This document shows, in pieces, positions 24,120-35,429 of a stretch of DNA of 64,000 nucleotides (its first letter is position 1; every line of letters begins with the position of its first letter). The stretch is taken from contig OX235263.1 of the NCBI GenBank assembly GCA_944472135.2, positions 4,757,517-4,821,516 on the forward strand. Reading direction: 5' to 3'. The position numbers and the translations under genes were made by a program. The stretch comes from Trichobilharzia regenti (lineage: Eukaryota; Platyhelminthes; Trematoda; Strigeidida; Schistosomatidae). Under the pieces are notes generated by a model. That model searched no databases, had not been told where the DNA came from, and saw nothing but the letters and a program-made list of their open reading frames with translations.

Positions 24120-24570
24120 GGCTTCATCGCCTCTTCGAACAAGCTGGTCTAATAGACAACTGGTAATACCTTTTACTATAGTTTTATTTAGCTATAACAC
24201 TGGTAGGTGTTTTGATTGGACATTAGTAACTAGTGTGATGTGTCTAGTCCTCTTTTTTGGTGCAGACTGATTTCTGTCAGTCAAGTTTTGTAATGTGGTC
24301 ACCATTCTAGGTAGCTTGCCATCACAGTGCACATTGATTTGATGATATTAGATGGTTGGAGGCAATCGGCCACAGGAAGCCTTGGCTACACCTAGTTTTC
24401 GTGCTAGTTGGCACTTATTAGTCAGCAAGGCGTATCTGAAGCCTTGACAGAACTTATGTTCCTTCTGAGATTCAAACCCTGACTGATACAATTCAGTCTG
24501 TACCAATGAGAGGACTAGACACATCACACTAGTTACTAGTGTCCAATCAAAATATCCGCCACAGTCCTAC
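24120..24570. mobile_element. SINE-E foldback
   Basis: 24160-24480 is a minus-strand SINE-E from tail to B box; at about 24484 it flips into a plus-strand tail (CAGTCTGTACCAATGAGAGG ... GTCCAATCAAAAT). The junction equals, in reverse, that of the copy at 31985-32400. Confidence 0.7.
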
Positions 24571-24579
24571 AGGAGGTCA

Positions 24580-24800
24580 ATCGAGAGCTTGAATAGCTCT
24601 GTGTTAAAGTCTCTGACTGCACCACAGAGTGACTCGGATTCGAATCTTAGAAGGGATATGAGTTTCTTTAAGGTTGCCAACGAGTGTCAACTGGCGCAAA
24701 ACCTAGGTCGTAGGCTTCCCGCTGATTGCCTCCATTATCTGATATCATTGGGAGGTGTCCTCCAGCACGAGAAACTAAGTTCCAATAGCTATATGACGAT
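24580..24800 (+). mobile_element. SINE-E
   Basis: Head TGAATAGCTCTGTGTTAAAG (A box) and GGATTCGAATCTTAGAAGG (B box), followed by the E body to GGGAGGTGTCC. Confidence 0.6.
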
Positions 24801-24804
24801 TGAT

Positions 24805-25330
24805 TGAGTCAAATGGTCCACAAGGGAATACTCAGCGTAGCATTTGAGGTGAAGCCATGAGAGAAACATGAGAATAAGGGGAATGTGATGGACCGATCAG
24901 AAGACTTCAGAATATCTGGATTGTGCAGATGATTTAAGCCTAGTGTCACATGAGGATGCAGATCTGCAAGTGAAAATAGGGAAGAGGGAGGTGATGAAAC
25001 TAACCAACCAGCAATGACAATCATTTATCACTTTCAGCAGGATAATTTTTGAACACGTCACTTCCTTTACTTTTCTAGGTAGCATCCAGTCAACTGCAGG
25101 CACGACACACGGATAAAGGTGTCAAAAAGAGAATTGGAAAGGTAAGACATACAGCCATCACTCTGAAATCAGTTAGGAAATTTTCACTACTCAGCATAAG
25201 GAAGAGAATAGAGGGTTTTCAGCACCAATATTAAGTCATTTAGTTCTTCTATATGACACAAAATGATTGAGCAAAGAGTATCTTTTGCGATAATTTCTTC
25301 TTCTTGCTCTAAAATTATATATGCATGTTT
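24805..25330 (+). mobile_element. worn RTE-1-like fragment
   Basis: Pieces correspond to YLDCADDLSLVSHEDADLQV (block C with ADD), KIGKREVMKLT and FTFLGSIQ; strongly decayed. Confidence 0.5.
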
Positions 25331-25364
25331 ATATGCATAGAATATTTTAGAATAGTAGTCAATA

Positions 25365-26390
25365 ACAATATTATTATTATTATATCCTTTAATTCCTAGA
25401 GGAAAATAGGGCTTCAGCTGCGCGTCTCCATTGCCTTCGGTTTTCTGTCAACTTTTTCACTCCGCTTCAAGTCTTCCCACATGCTTTCATCTCCTCCTCA
25501 CATGACCTCCTCCAAGTCACACCTCGCCGCTTCCCTTTCGGGTTCCACTCGAGCAATGCCTTCTCTGGTGATTTCAGTTGATGGTTTCCTCAGTGTATGG
25601 CCAATCCATCCCCATCTCTTCCTGCCTATTTGTTTCACAATCGGTTCCTGGTTGGTTCACACATAGAGATCTTTGTTGCTGATTTTTTCCGGCCGGTCTT
25701 TTAATCTTCACTAGTATTGAGCGAAGACAGCTGTTGATGAAGGTCTGCAGTTTGTCTGAGGTGTTCTTTATGACGCACCAAGTCTCTGATCCACATAGTA
25801 AGTAGCGCTGACTTCATATTGGAGTTGAAAATCGGGATCTTATTTTTGATGCTGAGTGATGCTGACCTCCACACAGATTAAAGGGTGATGAAAGCCTGTC
25901 TTGCTTTGATATCCTCGTCAGTTCCGCCTGTAGTTGAGACGATGCTTCCCAGATAGGTGAAGGAGGCTGTTTCTTTCAGGTTCCTCCCATGTATGCTGTC
26001 TGATTGTTGTCTGCTGTGGTTGTTGTTGCTGTTGGTGTTGGCCAAGAATCTTCATCACCTCTTTTTTACCTATGTTCACTTGAAGTCCTGTCTTTGATGC
26101 TTCTTCTGCCAGCTTGTTACTTTTCACTTGCATATCTTCCCGTTTGTAGGAAATCAGACATACATCATCGGAAAAGTTCAGATCCTCCAAGTTTTTTGTG
26201 TGGGTCCATTTTATGTCTGTTTCCTCGTTGCCTGCTGTCTATCGCATTATCCAGTTTACTGCAATCAGGAAGATCATTGGCGATAATAGACAATTTCGCC
26301 TCACTCTCGTCCTCACTTCGAAGGCTTCCGTAAGTTTCCCGTTAAGGGTTACTTGGCATGCAGCATTGTCGTATAACTGTTAACTGTGCT
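25365..26390 (-). mobile_element. RTE-1 (SR2-like) LINE, 3' half
   Basis: The minus strand holds the same protein as 23485 and 19240: MEDLNFSDDVCLISYKREDM, KSNKLAEEASKTGLQVN, QQQQQ, then the post-RT tail; the 3' end is at the ATTATTATT tract around 25370. Stops remain after about 25918. Confidence 0.75.
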
Positions 26391-26569
26391 TAATTGTATT
26401 GCATGTTGTTGTATTGTATTGTTGTTGTCGCTTTTTGCCCTTTTTGCTGTGAATTATTTTCCTTTTCGCTGGTGTTGTTCTGATTGTTTTGCCCGTTGTT
26501 TTCCGATTTCAAGGGAAGCAACCCAAAAGGTCGCTTCTCTCTAAACTTTATCTTAATGTAACAATTCTT

Positions 26570-27045
26570 TTCTCAGGCGTGAGGCTAGCAACCCCTCCCT
26601 GTAAACAAAGTTGTTCCAGAAACTTCAGCACGATGAATCTCTTTTTGCACTAATAACAATATTAGTGTTTTCTAAATAATATCGATTTGTGTATTTACCC
26701 ATTTTAACTGTTCCTGTGGAGCTAGTGACATAGGCCGTATAATTAGGCGTGTTTTTCGTCGAATTTCCGAACATCACCCAGCGTGGTTAAACAAATGACA
26801 AACAAAATCTATTCGCATCACTATTCTATCTCATCTTTTGGATGCAACAGAACACAAGATTGGTGTCAACGAGGCGGCTTTTAAAGTCATTTACCGCATA
26901 CCAACAAATCTCAGCTTCACCTGAAGAGTTCGTTGACTAAATATTGCTAAGGCTGTTGGGATCCACAATAAGAATCCTAATTTGTGCGTCCGAAAGAAGC
27001 TAGTTCAGACATTATCCTTACCTTGGCCACCGAGGTTTGAATGAT
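26570..27045 (+). mobile_element. SINE-D tail and PLE nuclease C-terminus
   Basis: 26575-26640 matches SINE-D tails (GTGAGGCTAGCAACCCC). From 26670 to 27043 the frames spell IGRIIRRVFRRISEHHP, HLLDATEHKIGVNEAAFKVI and NPNLCVRKKLVQTLSLPWPP, the C-terminal half of a PLE GIY-YIG protein with stops and frameshifts. Confidence 0.6.
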
Positions 27046-27344
27046 CCTGAATTTTTGTTGAATTTTCCTAATTTTATCCGGTATTCTCTTTGCTATTATA
27101 TCCTTATTATTATTTGAGCATCTTTAATGTACTGTAACTGCATTGATCATACTTTATAAATTGATATTTTTTAAAAAACACTAATATTGTTATTGACTAC
27201 TAATCTAGAATATTCTATGTATATAAACATATACCTATATAATTGTAGAGCCAGAAGAGGAATTTATCGAAAAAGATATTCTTTGCTCAATTATTTTATA
27301 TTTTATACATGTCTGAATGAATATCTTTGCTATATTGAAATCTT

Positions 27345-27775
27345 CTGTATGGATCAGGAACTTGACGAGGTCGTCATGAAAAGCATTTCCAGTGGTCATC
27401 TTTAGAGTTCTATCAACAGCTGCTTTTACTGGTTACATAATGCAGATCAGATGAGCGGAAATAAAAACTTGATAAACGAGACTCTGGGCATAAACTAATG
27501 AAGCATCTACTGTTTAAGAAATAAAATAGTACGTAGACGCTTTGGAGACCATAGGGTGACATCGTGCGCCAGGCCATCACTGTCTGGTGAAACTTCTATG
27601 AGAAACGACGCATTAGGTGTCTAAGGCTAACGCGGAGGAGATGCTAGTCTATGAGCAGTCGTGTAGCCAGATAAAGAGGATTCCAGAGTGTAGGACAAAG
27701 TGGAGATGTAGTCCTGCGGCCCTATAATACACTGAAAGTCCAAAGGGACAACAACAGAATGATAATAGTGTATGA
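27345..27775 (+). mobile_element. RTE 3' end remnant
   Basis: Similar to 16690-17140 in order, including GATGCTAGTCTATGAGCAG and AGCCAGATAAAGAGGATTCC, but no clear frame. Confidence 0.4.
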
Positions 27776-27869
27776 TGGCCAACAGGAGTAGTTAAAATGA
27801 TAGATACTAGAAGCATTACGCGCCTTAGGTAACTCGATTAATCACTTAGAGAATGAAACTACACATTGG

Positions 27870-29000
27870 ATAAATTATTTTAGGGATTCACTTATGCCTC
27901 ACATCTACTGTCTTTAAATTCCAAGGCAAAATATGTAGACAAACCGATGGTGTAGAAATAGGATCAACAATATCCCCTATTGTAGCAGATATCTTTATGG
28001 ATGACAGCTGGAAAAATAGAGCTCTCAATATATTTAATCCTACTCCAAAAATATCGGGGAGATAAGTGGATGACACTTTCACAGTGTTAAAAACAGAAAA
28101 TATCCAATCACTGTTAAGGCAGGCTTAGTTAAGTGTTTAACAAAACGAGCAATGGCACTAAAAAGCACAAAAAAGACCTAAATGATGAAATAAAACAGAT
28201 AGAGGAGGTGTTGGTGTTAAATAACTGTCCTTTAAAATTCATTAGAAAGATCGAAAAAGGACAAAGGAAGAACAAAAATAATTGTAAAACTAGTAATGAT
28301 AACATAAATAAGAAAGAATATAAGTCATCTACTGTTATACCACATAAGAGGAGACATCTGAGACCCTACATAGGATTCTCAGTAAAGCAGGAATTAGGGT
28401 GGTATTCAAACCTACAAACTCACTCAGGGACAAGCTGTGTAGGTTAAATTACCCTCTCGGTGGAGCCAATTAGACAGAATAATATAATTTACAAAATACC
28501 CTGCGATGACTGCCAGCGAGGTCAGCTACATAAGTCATACTAGTAGGTCGGGGTATTCAGAGTGTCGGAACATAAGAATTTGGCTAAGGTAAGAATAATT
28601 TACCCCGAGGAGATAAGTAATTTTAAAAAATGCTCAGCAATTGCACTACATGCATTAACACACAACCACATAATAGGGTGGTTGGAGAGGGTTAAAATTC
28701 TAAAAAGTAATCTGGGTCGATGGAGATAGACAGAGGTTGATTACGGAATCCTTGTTCGTCGAGTCTACACCGAACACATGCAATAGGAATGACTCATCAC
28801 TCATAACCGAAATATGGAAAATACTACTACCAATCAAATTAAGAGAAAAACAATGGAACTATATAAATGAATTTAGGAAGTCGTGTGATTACCTTGATAT
28901 GATTATGAGCCATAAATCGTGCTCGAAACGTCATCAGTAAACATTACTGTATAACACTGTGGGACTTTATCAAAACAAAATTGACCCATAATCGATTAAT
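27870..29000 (+). mobile_element. PLE-C copy
   Basis: Same order as 9660-11165: an RT remnant with CRQTDGVEIGSTISPIVADI (27935-27990; Gly-Ser kept, Met and Pro changed), a deletion of the thumb, a lysine- and asparagine-rich linker (28133-28330), then a worn nuclease with ITESLFVESTPNTCN near 28740. The 3' end has the TCGAAACGTCATCAG tail. Confidence 0.65.
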
Positions 29001-29221
29001 CACAACCGGTTGTTTACACAGCATTAAAAGTTCTTTGAAATAATTTTCTCAACTAGTTGGTTATTCATCTCGCTTGTTCACTAATCAGACTTTTAAATAA
29101 TTCTTGCGTTTTGAGCACAGGATGAGTAGTTAACTGATTTTGAGAATGTGACTCCGTGTCCATTGAATTTAGTTTTGTCTTCACCTATACTCTTGACCTG
29201 AATATATGACCTGCACACAAC

Positions 29222-30860
29222 TTATAATAATAATAATTTACTTTATCCCAAAGACAGTACTTGTGATACAGAATGGAATTTTCAGCATTAATCACAATAT
29301 TACTGCATCTAATTTCCTCAAATTAAAAATAAAATTAATCACACCGAAAATTTTCCACATTTACAATATGGGCAATGTCAGAAACATGCCGCATATAAAA
29401 TGGAAATAGCAATAATAATGATAACAGCTAGGGTAATAATAATAATAAGAATACAAGTGAAAATTACTGTGGGCTTGTTTCACACAGTATCGGCAATGTG
29501 GTATAGAAATCCTGCCATGTTTAAAAATATTGAATACAATCTTCTCTTTACATGAAATGGTGAGGGGAAAAACAAAGATTACAGCAGTCATGGAGATAAG
29601 TTGGTGTTTGCAATTATGAGAGTAAAACAAGCGAAGAAGCAACAGGACCATAAATATAATAGAAATAATAAAAGTAAAACCTGAAGGAGGTGTATAAGGA
29701 TGGATTGATGGAGGAAATCGTTTATTTACTAGATGAAAAAAGGTTAGTTAATTCTTTTGACTGACGCTATTTTCATCATATAAAATACATGCCAAGTATG
29801 GTATCATAGAATTTCTATACTTAGACGTGCGAGCATACAGTTTTCTGAAGTTACTTTTTGTTCTACCTGAGGAGGTGCAAGGTGAAAGCTGAAGGGGGGA
29901 AAGTGGATGCTCCAGTGGAAGTCAGACAAAATCCCTTTAGCAAATTTTTTGCACGAAGTCAAGTGCCTTTCAACAACGATGTTAACTATGTGGTCCACTG
30001 GGATACCACTCACCCTATTGACCGTCCTCAGCATTCGACGAATTTTGACATAGTCCTTTTTAAGCAAACCAGGAAAGAATAACGGTGAACAATAAAGAAG
30101 AATAGGTAAGATGCAAGAGTTTATGAACCAGCTGTAGGAGAAGTGCCTTAACTTCTTAATGGAAAATGTCAGGCGGAATATTTTACTGGAGATCGCTAGG
30201 ACATGGGAAGACCAGGAGAGATCAGAAGAGAGAATAAGTCCAAGATACTAAATTTCTGATTTAATTCCTATATCATTGTCGTCAACTTTACAACTGTCAT
30301 GAGAATCGACGGCTTCTTTTAACTGTCTTTTGCATCTTAAGCTGAAATTAACAGTTTGACATTAGGAGGATTCAGTTTAAGACAGTTAGACTCAGACCAT
30401 TTATTGACTCCCGACAGAAAGCTATTTATTTTGGTACAATCTAGCTGGGAGTTAACAGCGTACTTCACAAAGTTTATTTCATCAGATTGAGGCAAGTCAT
30501 GAAAGAAGAAAGAAAAAAGAAAAGGAGAAAGAACAGCGCCTTGAGGGACACCAGCTTCAGTAGGCAATGAAGTGGAAGACTTCCCTCTATATACGGTGTA
30601 CTGCTTTCTATCTGAGAAATAGGAATATAACCAGTTAACAGCCCAAAATTCTGTTTGACTAGCAGCAAGTTTATTTAATAAGATGTCCCTAGGGACCGAG
30701 TCGAAAGCAGATGTATAAACTAGGAAGGCGCAACGAACAAATTTAGCCCCCTTGTCTAGACTGGAAGCAATGTTATGATATAAGACGGCAGCTGCATCTA
30801 AAGTGCTTCTACTGTGCTTATAGGCAAATTGTTTAGCGTCATTAAAGGATTAATTATTTT
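29222..30860 (-). mobile_element. CR1-like LINE, 3' half
   Basis: Minus-strand reverse transcriptase with GVPQGAVLSPFLFSFFFHDL (block B, about 30505-30550), KYAVNSQL where YADD would be (catalytic Asp pair lost), and the C-terminal domain KKDYVKIRRMLRTVNRVSGI, HIVNIVVERHLTSC. The 3' untranslated part ends in an AAT tract at 29222. It is colinear with the plus-strand copy at 37830-38755. Confidence 0.75.
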
Positions 30861-30999
30861 ATTTTATTATTATCGTTACTGCAATCACTTCTTACCATCG
30901 TTACTTAGGTGTTTTGTGTAACATGGACAAATTTTTCGTTTCGCACTGTTAAATTGAAGTCCAATTTCCATTCCCGACTCAGGAATATCCTTCTAACAT

Positions 31000-31037
<38 letters not shown>

Positions 31038-31535
31038 TGACAAAAATCGTTTCTTGTTATCCTGCTTTGTCTAAGTTTATCAACAGACAGAAGAATCGTA
31101 TCAAGTTTCTGCGCAAAAGACATTTTAGAAAACTTATGTTGTACAAGTACTTATTGTCCAAAAAAAGTATAAGAATGTCTTCATCATATCATATGAAATC
31201 TTTAGCCTACGCATTTTCCCGTAAAACCAATTTTTTCTATTTTAATAATGACATTGAAACTTATAATGATATTCTCAGTTTCAGTGTATTCTTACTACAT
31301 TCTAATGCCTTTTAAATTATAATGTTCATTATAACGTTAAATCTTACTGATCATATTGATTGGATTATAGGAGTCAATGTGTTTTTATTTCATCGAGTTC
31401 TGTGTAGAACACACAGGATCATATCTTCGTTTCACTGTGCCTTCTGTAGTCTTGGTTATTCTAGTGACAAGATTATCCATGAGCTCTCAGTTCCCTCTTT
31501 CATGTTCTCCCCCCATTTCACCATAACACTGGCAA
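30861..31535. other. unassigned, with a (TA)n tract
   Basis: AT-rich; (TA)n at 31003-31034. No supported gene. Confidence 0.35.
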
Positions 31536-31539
31536 CTAG

Positions 31540-31800
31540 TTTTGTGAATAGTCCGCAGTACGCACCCACGCATCAGGGTTCAATCCTAGGACCTCGCTCG
31601 CTTGTATACCATTCAGCCAAATAGGATCCGATTCAGTTGCCAGCTAATGAATTCTAACTTCTACCAATTCGTGATTTAGTGTTGCCCCAACCATTGTCGT
31701 AGATGGAACATCCATCCTCACACGTGACATCTGGATGGCCCTCACTGGTCATGACTTCTCACTAAAACTCCAGGAAACTCCATCCTGTAGAAAGTTACTC
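31540..31800 (-). mobile_element. SINE-C head and 5' module
   Basis: Minus strand: 5' module (CCAGTGAGGGCCATCC, near 31735) followed by a head with the B box GGATTGAACCCTGATG near 31570-31590; cut before the ribozyme. Confidence 0.5.
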
Positions 31801-31844
31801 ACTAGAAAGCATCAGATTATTGTTCTGTAGTTTGGTTCGTAAAG

Positions 31845-31984
31845 GTTAGTTTTGTTTCTACGAGTTGACCACCTAGAGAATCATTGAAGACCAACCAGAG
31901 AGTGCTGGGCAGCGGTTTTATCCCGCATACACTCGATGATTCCTAAACAAGGATGAAATAGCTATCCAGTACTCTATGGCAGGT
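31845..31984. mobile_element. SINE-C tail foldback
   Basis: 31850-31925 is a minus-strand SINE-C tail; it flips inside the ribozyme region and returns as a plus-strand tail (GGATGAAATAGCTATCCAG, TACTCTATGG). Arms are diverged. Confidence 0.55.
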
Positions 31985-32400
31985 TTTCAATAGTAACTCG
32001 TGTAATGTGTCTAGTCCTTGGTGTTTGGTGCAGACTGAATTTTATCAGTGAGGGTTTGAATCTCAGAAGGGATATGAGTTCCATCAAGTCTGCGTATACG
32101 CCTTGCTGATGAGTGCAAACTATCACGAAACCTAGGTGCAGCCAAGGCTTGCTGTGGTCGGTCACCTCCAACCATCTAATATCATCAAATCAATGTGCAC
32201 TGTGATGGCAAGCTACCTAGAATGGTGGCCACAATTCAGTCTGCACCAAAGAAAGGACTAGTCAGATCACACTAGTTACTAATGTCCAATCAAAACACCT
32301 ATCAGTGTTATGGCTAATCAAAACTATAGTAAGAGGTATTAACACTCGTGTATCAGACCAGCTTGTTCTTACAAGTGATAAAGCCATCCATGGAGAAGCT
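31985..32400. mobile_element. SINE-E foldback
   Basis: 31985-32045 is the inverted tail; from about 32048 a plus-strand SINE-E runs from its B box (GGGTTTGAATCTCAGAAGGG) through body and tail (TTACTAATGTCCAATCAAAA) to about 32345. It has the same junction as 24120-24570 in reverse. Confidence 0.7.
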
Positions 32401-32689
32401 TTGCTGTCGTCTTTTGTGTTTGAACAAAAATGTTAAAAGCCTCTAGGTACTAAATGCTTAGAACAGTAGATGTCATTGTAAATCGCTTGCCTAAAACAAC
32501 TGAGCGTCTTGGTGTGCAATAGAGACAAATCTAACCAATATTGCTACCCTGGCCTACTGTAGAATCTATCAAATTCATAAATTCTACATTCCTTTATTGC
32601 TTAATTCATGCACATTATCACACACACACTTGATTTTAAACTATAGTCTAATGGTTATAATTTTGTTAATAACAATAATTTTCAACAGT

Positions 32690-33010
32690 TGGCTTGTAAG
32701 GATTGGTTTTGTATTTTTATGAGTTGACCATAGTTTTCAGTTAGAGAGCCACTGGAAACCAACCAGGGAGTACTGAGCAGTGGTTTCATTCCCAGTGGCT
32801 GAAGGGTATACGAACTAGCTTGCCTTGTAACCGGAAGGTCCTGGCTTCGAACAGTAGGGGTGGGTGCGTACTGCTGATGATTACTAAATCAGGCTGAAGA
32901 ATTAGCTCTTCAGTACTCCCTGGTTGGTTTTTAATGGTTCTCTAATTGATATCAATCCGCGGGGGCAAACTCGTGAAAAGAAAACTAACCTTTACAAACC
33001 AAACTGTAGG
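32690..33010 (+). mobile_element. SINE-C foldback, full unit
   Basis: 32690-32806 is an inverted tail joined to a nearly complete plus-strand SINE-C: head from 32810 (B box CTGGCTTCGAAC), ribozyme at 32868-32916, tail to 33010. Confidence 0.7.
32868..32916 (+). ncRNA. SINE-C hammerhead, decayed but C3 kept
   Basis: Stem I GTACTG pairs with CAGTAC at the end; the core CTGATGA is intact directly after stem I. Stem II and the GAAA box are degraded (GAAG), so cleavage is not expected. It shows that the family's ancestor had the C3 base. Confidence 0.55.
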
Positions 33011-33359
33011 GACTGACTTATCGTTTCCAATTCAGAGTCCTACTCTGGAACATGATATCACTCAATGGGCACCACAGTGTGTGTGTGTGTGTGCCTGATC
33101 TATCCCCATTTCCTTCATCACATTGGCTGAAAAATCGGTTATTCGTTGGTTCTTAGGACCACGAAGTTTCTTGCCTCCTAATCTCAGACTGTGAGCAGTC
33201 ATCTGTCTGTTGAATGACGATTGAAAGAAGACATTTAGAAAGATTGTTAATCTAGACAATATTCTGCTGCAAAATCGTAAGATTAACAATCCTTGAACAA
33301 GACTTAAAACAAGGTTTACCCTCAATAAATCTCAAATTCCAATTTATTATCTTAAATCC

Positions 33360-33725
33360 AAATTTAACGTTATGACCAGTGAGGTCCATACAGTCAAGTG
33401 TGCGCGGATGGATGTCCCACCGATGACATTAGTTGGTGATTGCGCTAAATCACTAATTGGTAGAAATTAGAAGTCATGGGCTGGTCAGTGAATTGGGTCT
33501 TAGTGGTTGAATGGTTTGTTGGCTAGCTTGACTTGTAACCGAAAGGTTCTGGATTTCGAACCATAGTGGTGAGTGCGTACTCCCAATGATTCCCAAACTA
33601 GGATGAAACAGCTGTCCAGTACGCCCTGGTTGGTTTTTAATGGTTCTCTAAGTAATATCAATCTATGGTCAAACACGTAAAAACAAATCCAACTCTTACA
33701 AACCAACTATTAAAAAATAATTATT
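33360..33725 (+). mobile_element. SINE-C with 5' module
   Basis: 5' module from 33360 (TATGACCAGTGAGG), head at 33500 (TTAGTGGTTGAATGGTTTG, B box GGATTTCGAACC), then a ribozyme remnant (GTACTCCCAATGA ... GAAACAGCTGTC-CAGTAC, 33567-33622) and the AATATCAATC tail. Confidence 0.65.
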
Positions 33726-34224
33726 TTCCAATGAACCAACGATTAATTTCATTGTCTACTCAAACACATAGAATATTTTCCTTCATATAAATGATAGTGA
33801 TCTATCTAAACATACACACACACACAGCTTCTGTTGCCCAGAAATACAACCGTCTGCATCTTCAGCATGTAAGCATCGATAGTCTGACTAACTGAATCTG
33901 GTAATTTTTCACATAGTGCGTGCATAAAACTGTAGTCACTTGAGAAGAGTTTAAAAAAAAATGAATATATTTAGAAAACCAAAAAGATAGGCAGTAAAAA
34001 AACCGATAAATCATTCTATATTCTATAAGTTCATTGGATATCACCCACAGAGATGCCAAGTCTTGATGGCTGAATATAGTTCTGATCAAAATTTGTTTTT
34101 CTTTATTCATAAGCCTATCTATGCATCTACAAGATCTGCTAACTTCCTTTATTGTGGTTCTATTCCATATGTTTTACTATTTTACGGTGAAGACCTATAA
34201 TGATAACCACTTGCTGTATTCTAA
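33726..34224. other. unassigned
   Basis: AT-rich, a short CA run near 33815; nothing supported. Confidence 0.3.
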
Positions 34225-34600
34225 AACCCCGGCTGATAACTGCTACCTTGTTGTGGTGGTCGGGCTTGAATACCGTAATGACCCAACGAGCTAAACTGAC
34301 TGGGACTCTGTCCCTGCAGGTCCTACCATGTCAGGAAGGCTGTTTGAAAAGCGGTTGAACTAAAAGCAGTTACCATGGGGTACATGAACTCCAGTAATCA
34401 ATCGGATCGAATGGTGTAGGAACCCAAATAAGTCACCGGGAACCATGGGAATGCAGCTCCTGATGCTGCTTCGCTGCCTTGCGGATTAGACTCCAAGTCA
34501 AAGGCTTGCGGAGGGGGTGGTCCCTTAATAAAACCACCTGCTTCGGTCTGGGCGCCTGGGCAGTATCTCAGCCCTAACACAATGAATTGAATGAAGCAAC
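34225..34600. other. GC-rich island of unknown origin
   Basis: Visibly richer in G and C than anything around it, with blocks such as TTGTTGTGGTGGTCGGGC and GGTCTGGGCGCCTGGGC. No frame or tRNA box fits. It could be the 5' untranslated part of a LINE or a worn structured RNA; I cannot tell. Confidence 0.4.
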
Positions 34601-34744
34601 AAACAATCAATGAAACTTATCGCGTGCTATTACACGTGTTGCAATTTCCTTCTTTCTTCCCTTCCCGATGATAGTTAACGAATACTGTTTGAACTTGTTA
34701 AGCATGACTGTTTTCCTTCCAGATGAAGTTCTTTATCCGTTGCC

Positions 34745-34955
34745 TACGTATATTTTTTTATTTTTTATTTTTGATTACAGCTTGATTCCACACTGTATTT
34801 TTGGTAGAAGTATGGAATTTTCAGCGTGGATATCGGTAGCCCAAGTTTCGCAGGCCGACCATAGATATCAGGTGTGCGTCGGCGTGGGCTCGGACCCCGC
34901 ACCATGTGCATGGTCGGTGAGAGTCCTAAACACTGTGCCTCTGCTTTCTTTTTTT
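34745..34955 (-). mobile_element. SINE-G
   Basis: Minus strand: head with GTGTTTAGGACTCTCACCG and a worn B box, then the body CGACGCACACCTGATATCTA, TCGGCCTGCGAAACTTGGGC, and a tail (ATACAGTGTGGAATCAAGC) ending in an A/T run. Matches 44403-44612 (minus), 46785-46940 and 50021-50215 (plus). Confidence 0.7.
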
Positions 34956-35039
34956 TTCTTTTGATCAATGTTATTTTATTATTATTGTGTGGATCATCCT
35001 TCTCGGTGCTATATTGTAGCAAGTTTTTATGCGTTTAAA

Positions 35040-35400
35040 TAAATAAGTAAAATAAATAATTCTAAAACAGTACTTATGATAGCATCGGGAAATCTTAGCA
35101 TTTTATACAATATCCCAAATAATTTTCTCTAGAAAAACCAAAAACCAAATAGAGAAAATGAGATCACAGGATTGATGATAGCTTCACTGACCATAAAGTC
35201 AAAAAAGTCACGTAGAATGCAGGAAAAATATATAGGATCGTTGAGTTTCTGTACTTTGTGATACTAGCGTATAATCTTTTATAATGACTTCTCATCCAAC
35301 CCATAAGGGGAGAGTTGAGAGTTATGAGGGTGTTGAGAGTTAGGCAGTACAGATTTAGACCATTTCTCACATCAGATCAGGCGTCTGTCGGCTACAGTAG
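35040..35400 (-). mobile_element. CR1-like C-terminal fragment
   Basis: The minus strand has KRLYASITKYRNSTILYI (compare IKLYARTSKYKNSMIPYL at 38130) and the CR1 3' tail (ATAAGTACTGTTTTAGAA) near 35060. Confidence 0.55.
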
Positions 35401-35429
35401 TAACTAACTGACTAAGTGACACACCTTGA

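Noticed and set aside
28905..28945. GAGC...GCTCGAAAC hairpin in the PLE-C 3' end as a hammerhead stem II plus core.
   Set aside because: Stem II and GAAA fit, but the sequence before the stem is not close to CTGANGA in any copy and no stem I forms.
34668..34964. A 98-codon plus-strand open frame.
   Set aside because: It runs through an inverted SINE-G and low-complexity T-rich sequence; no protein motif.
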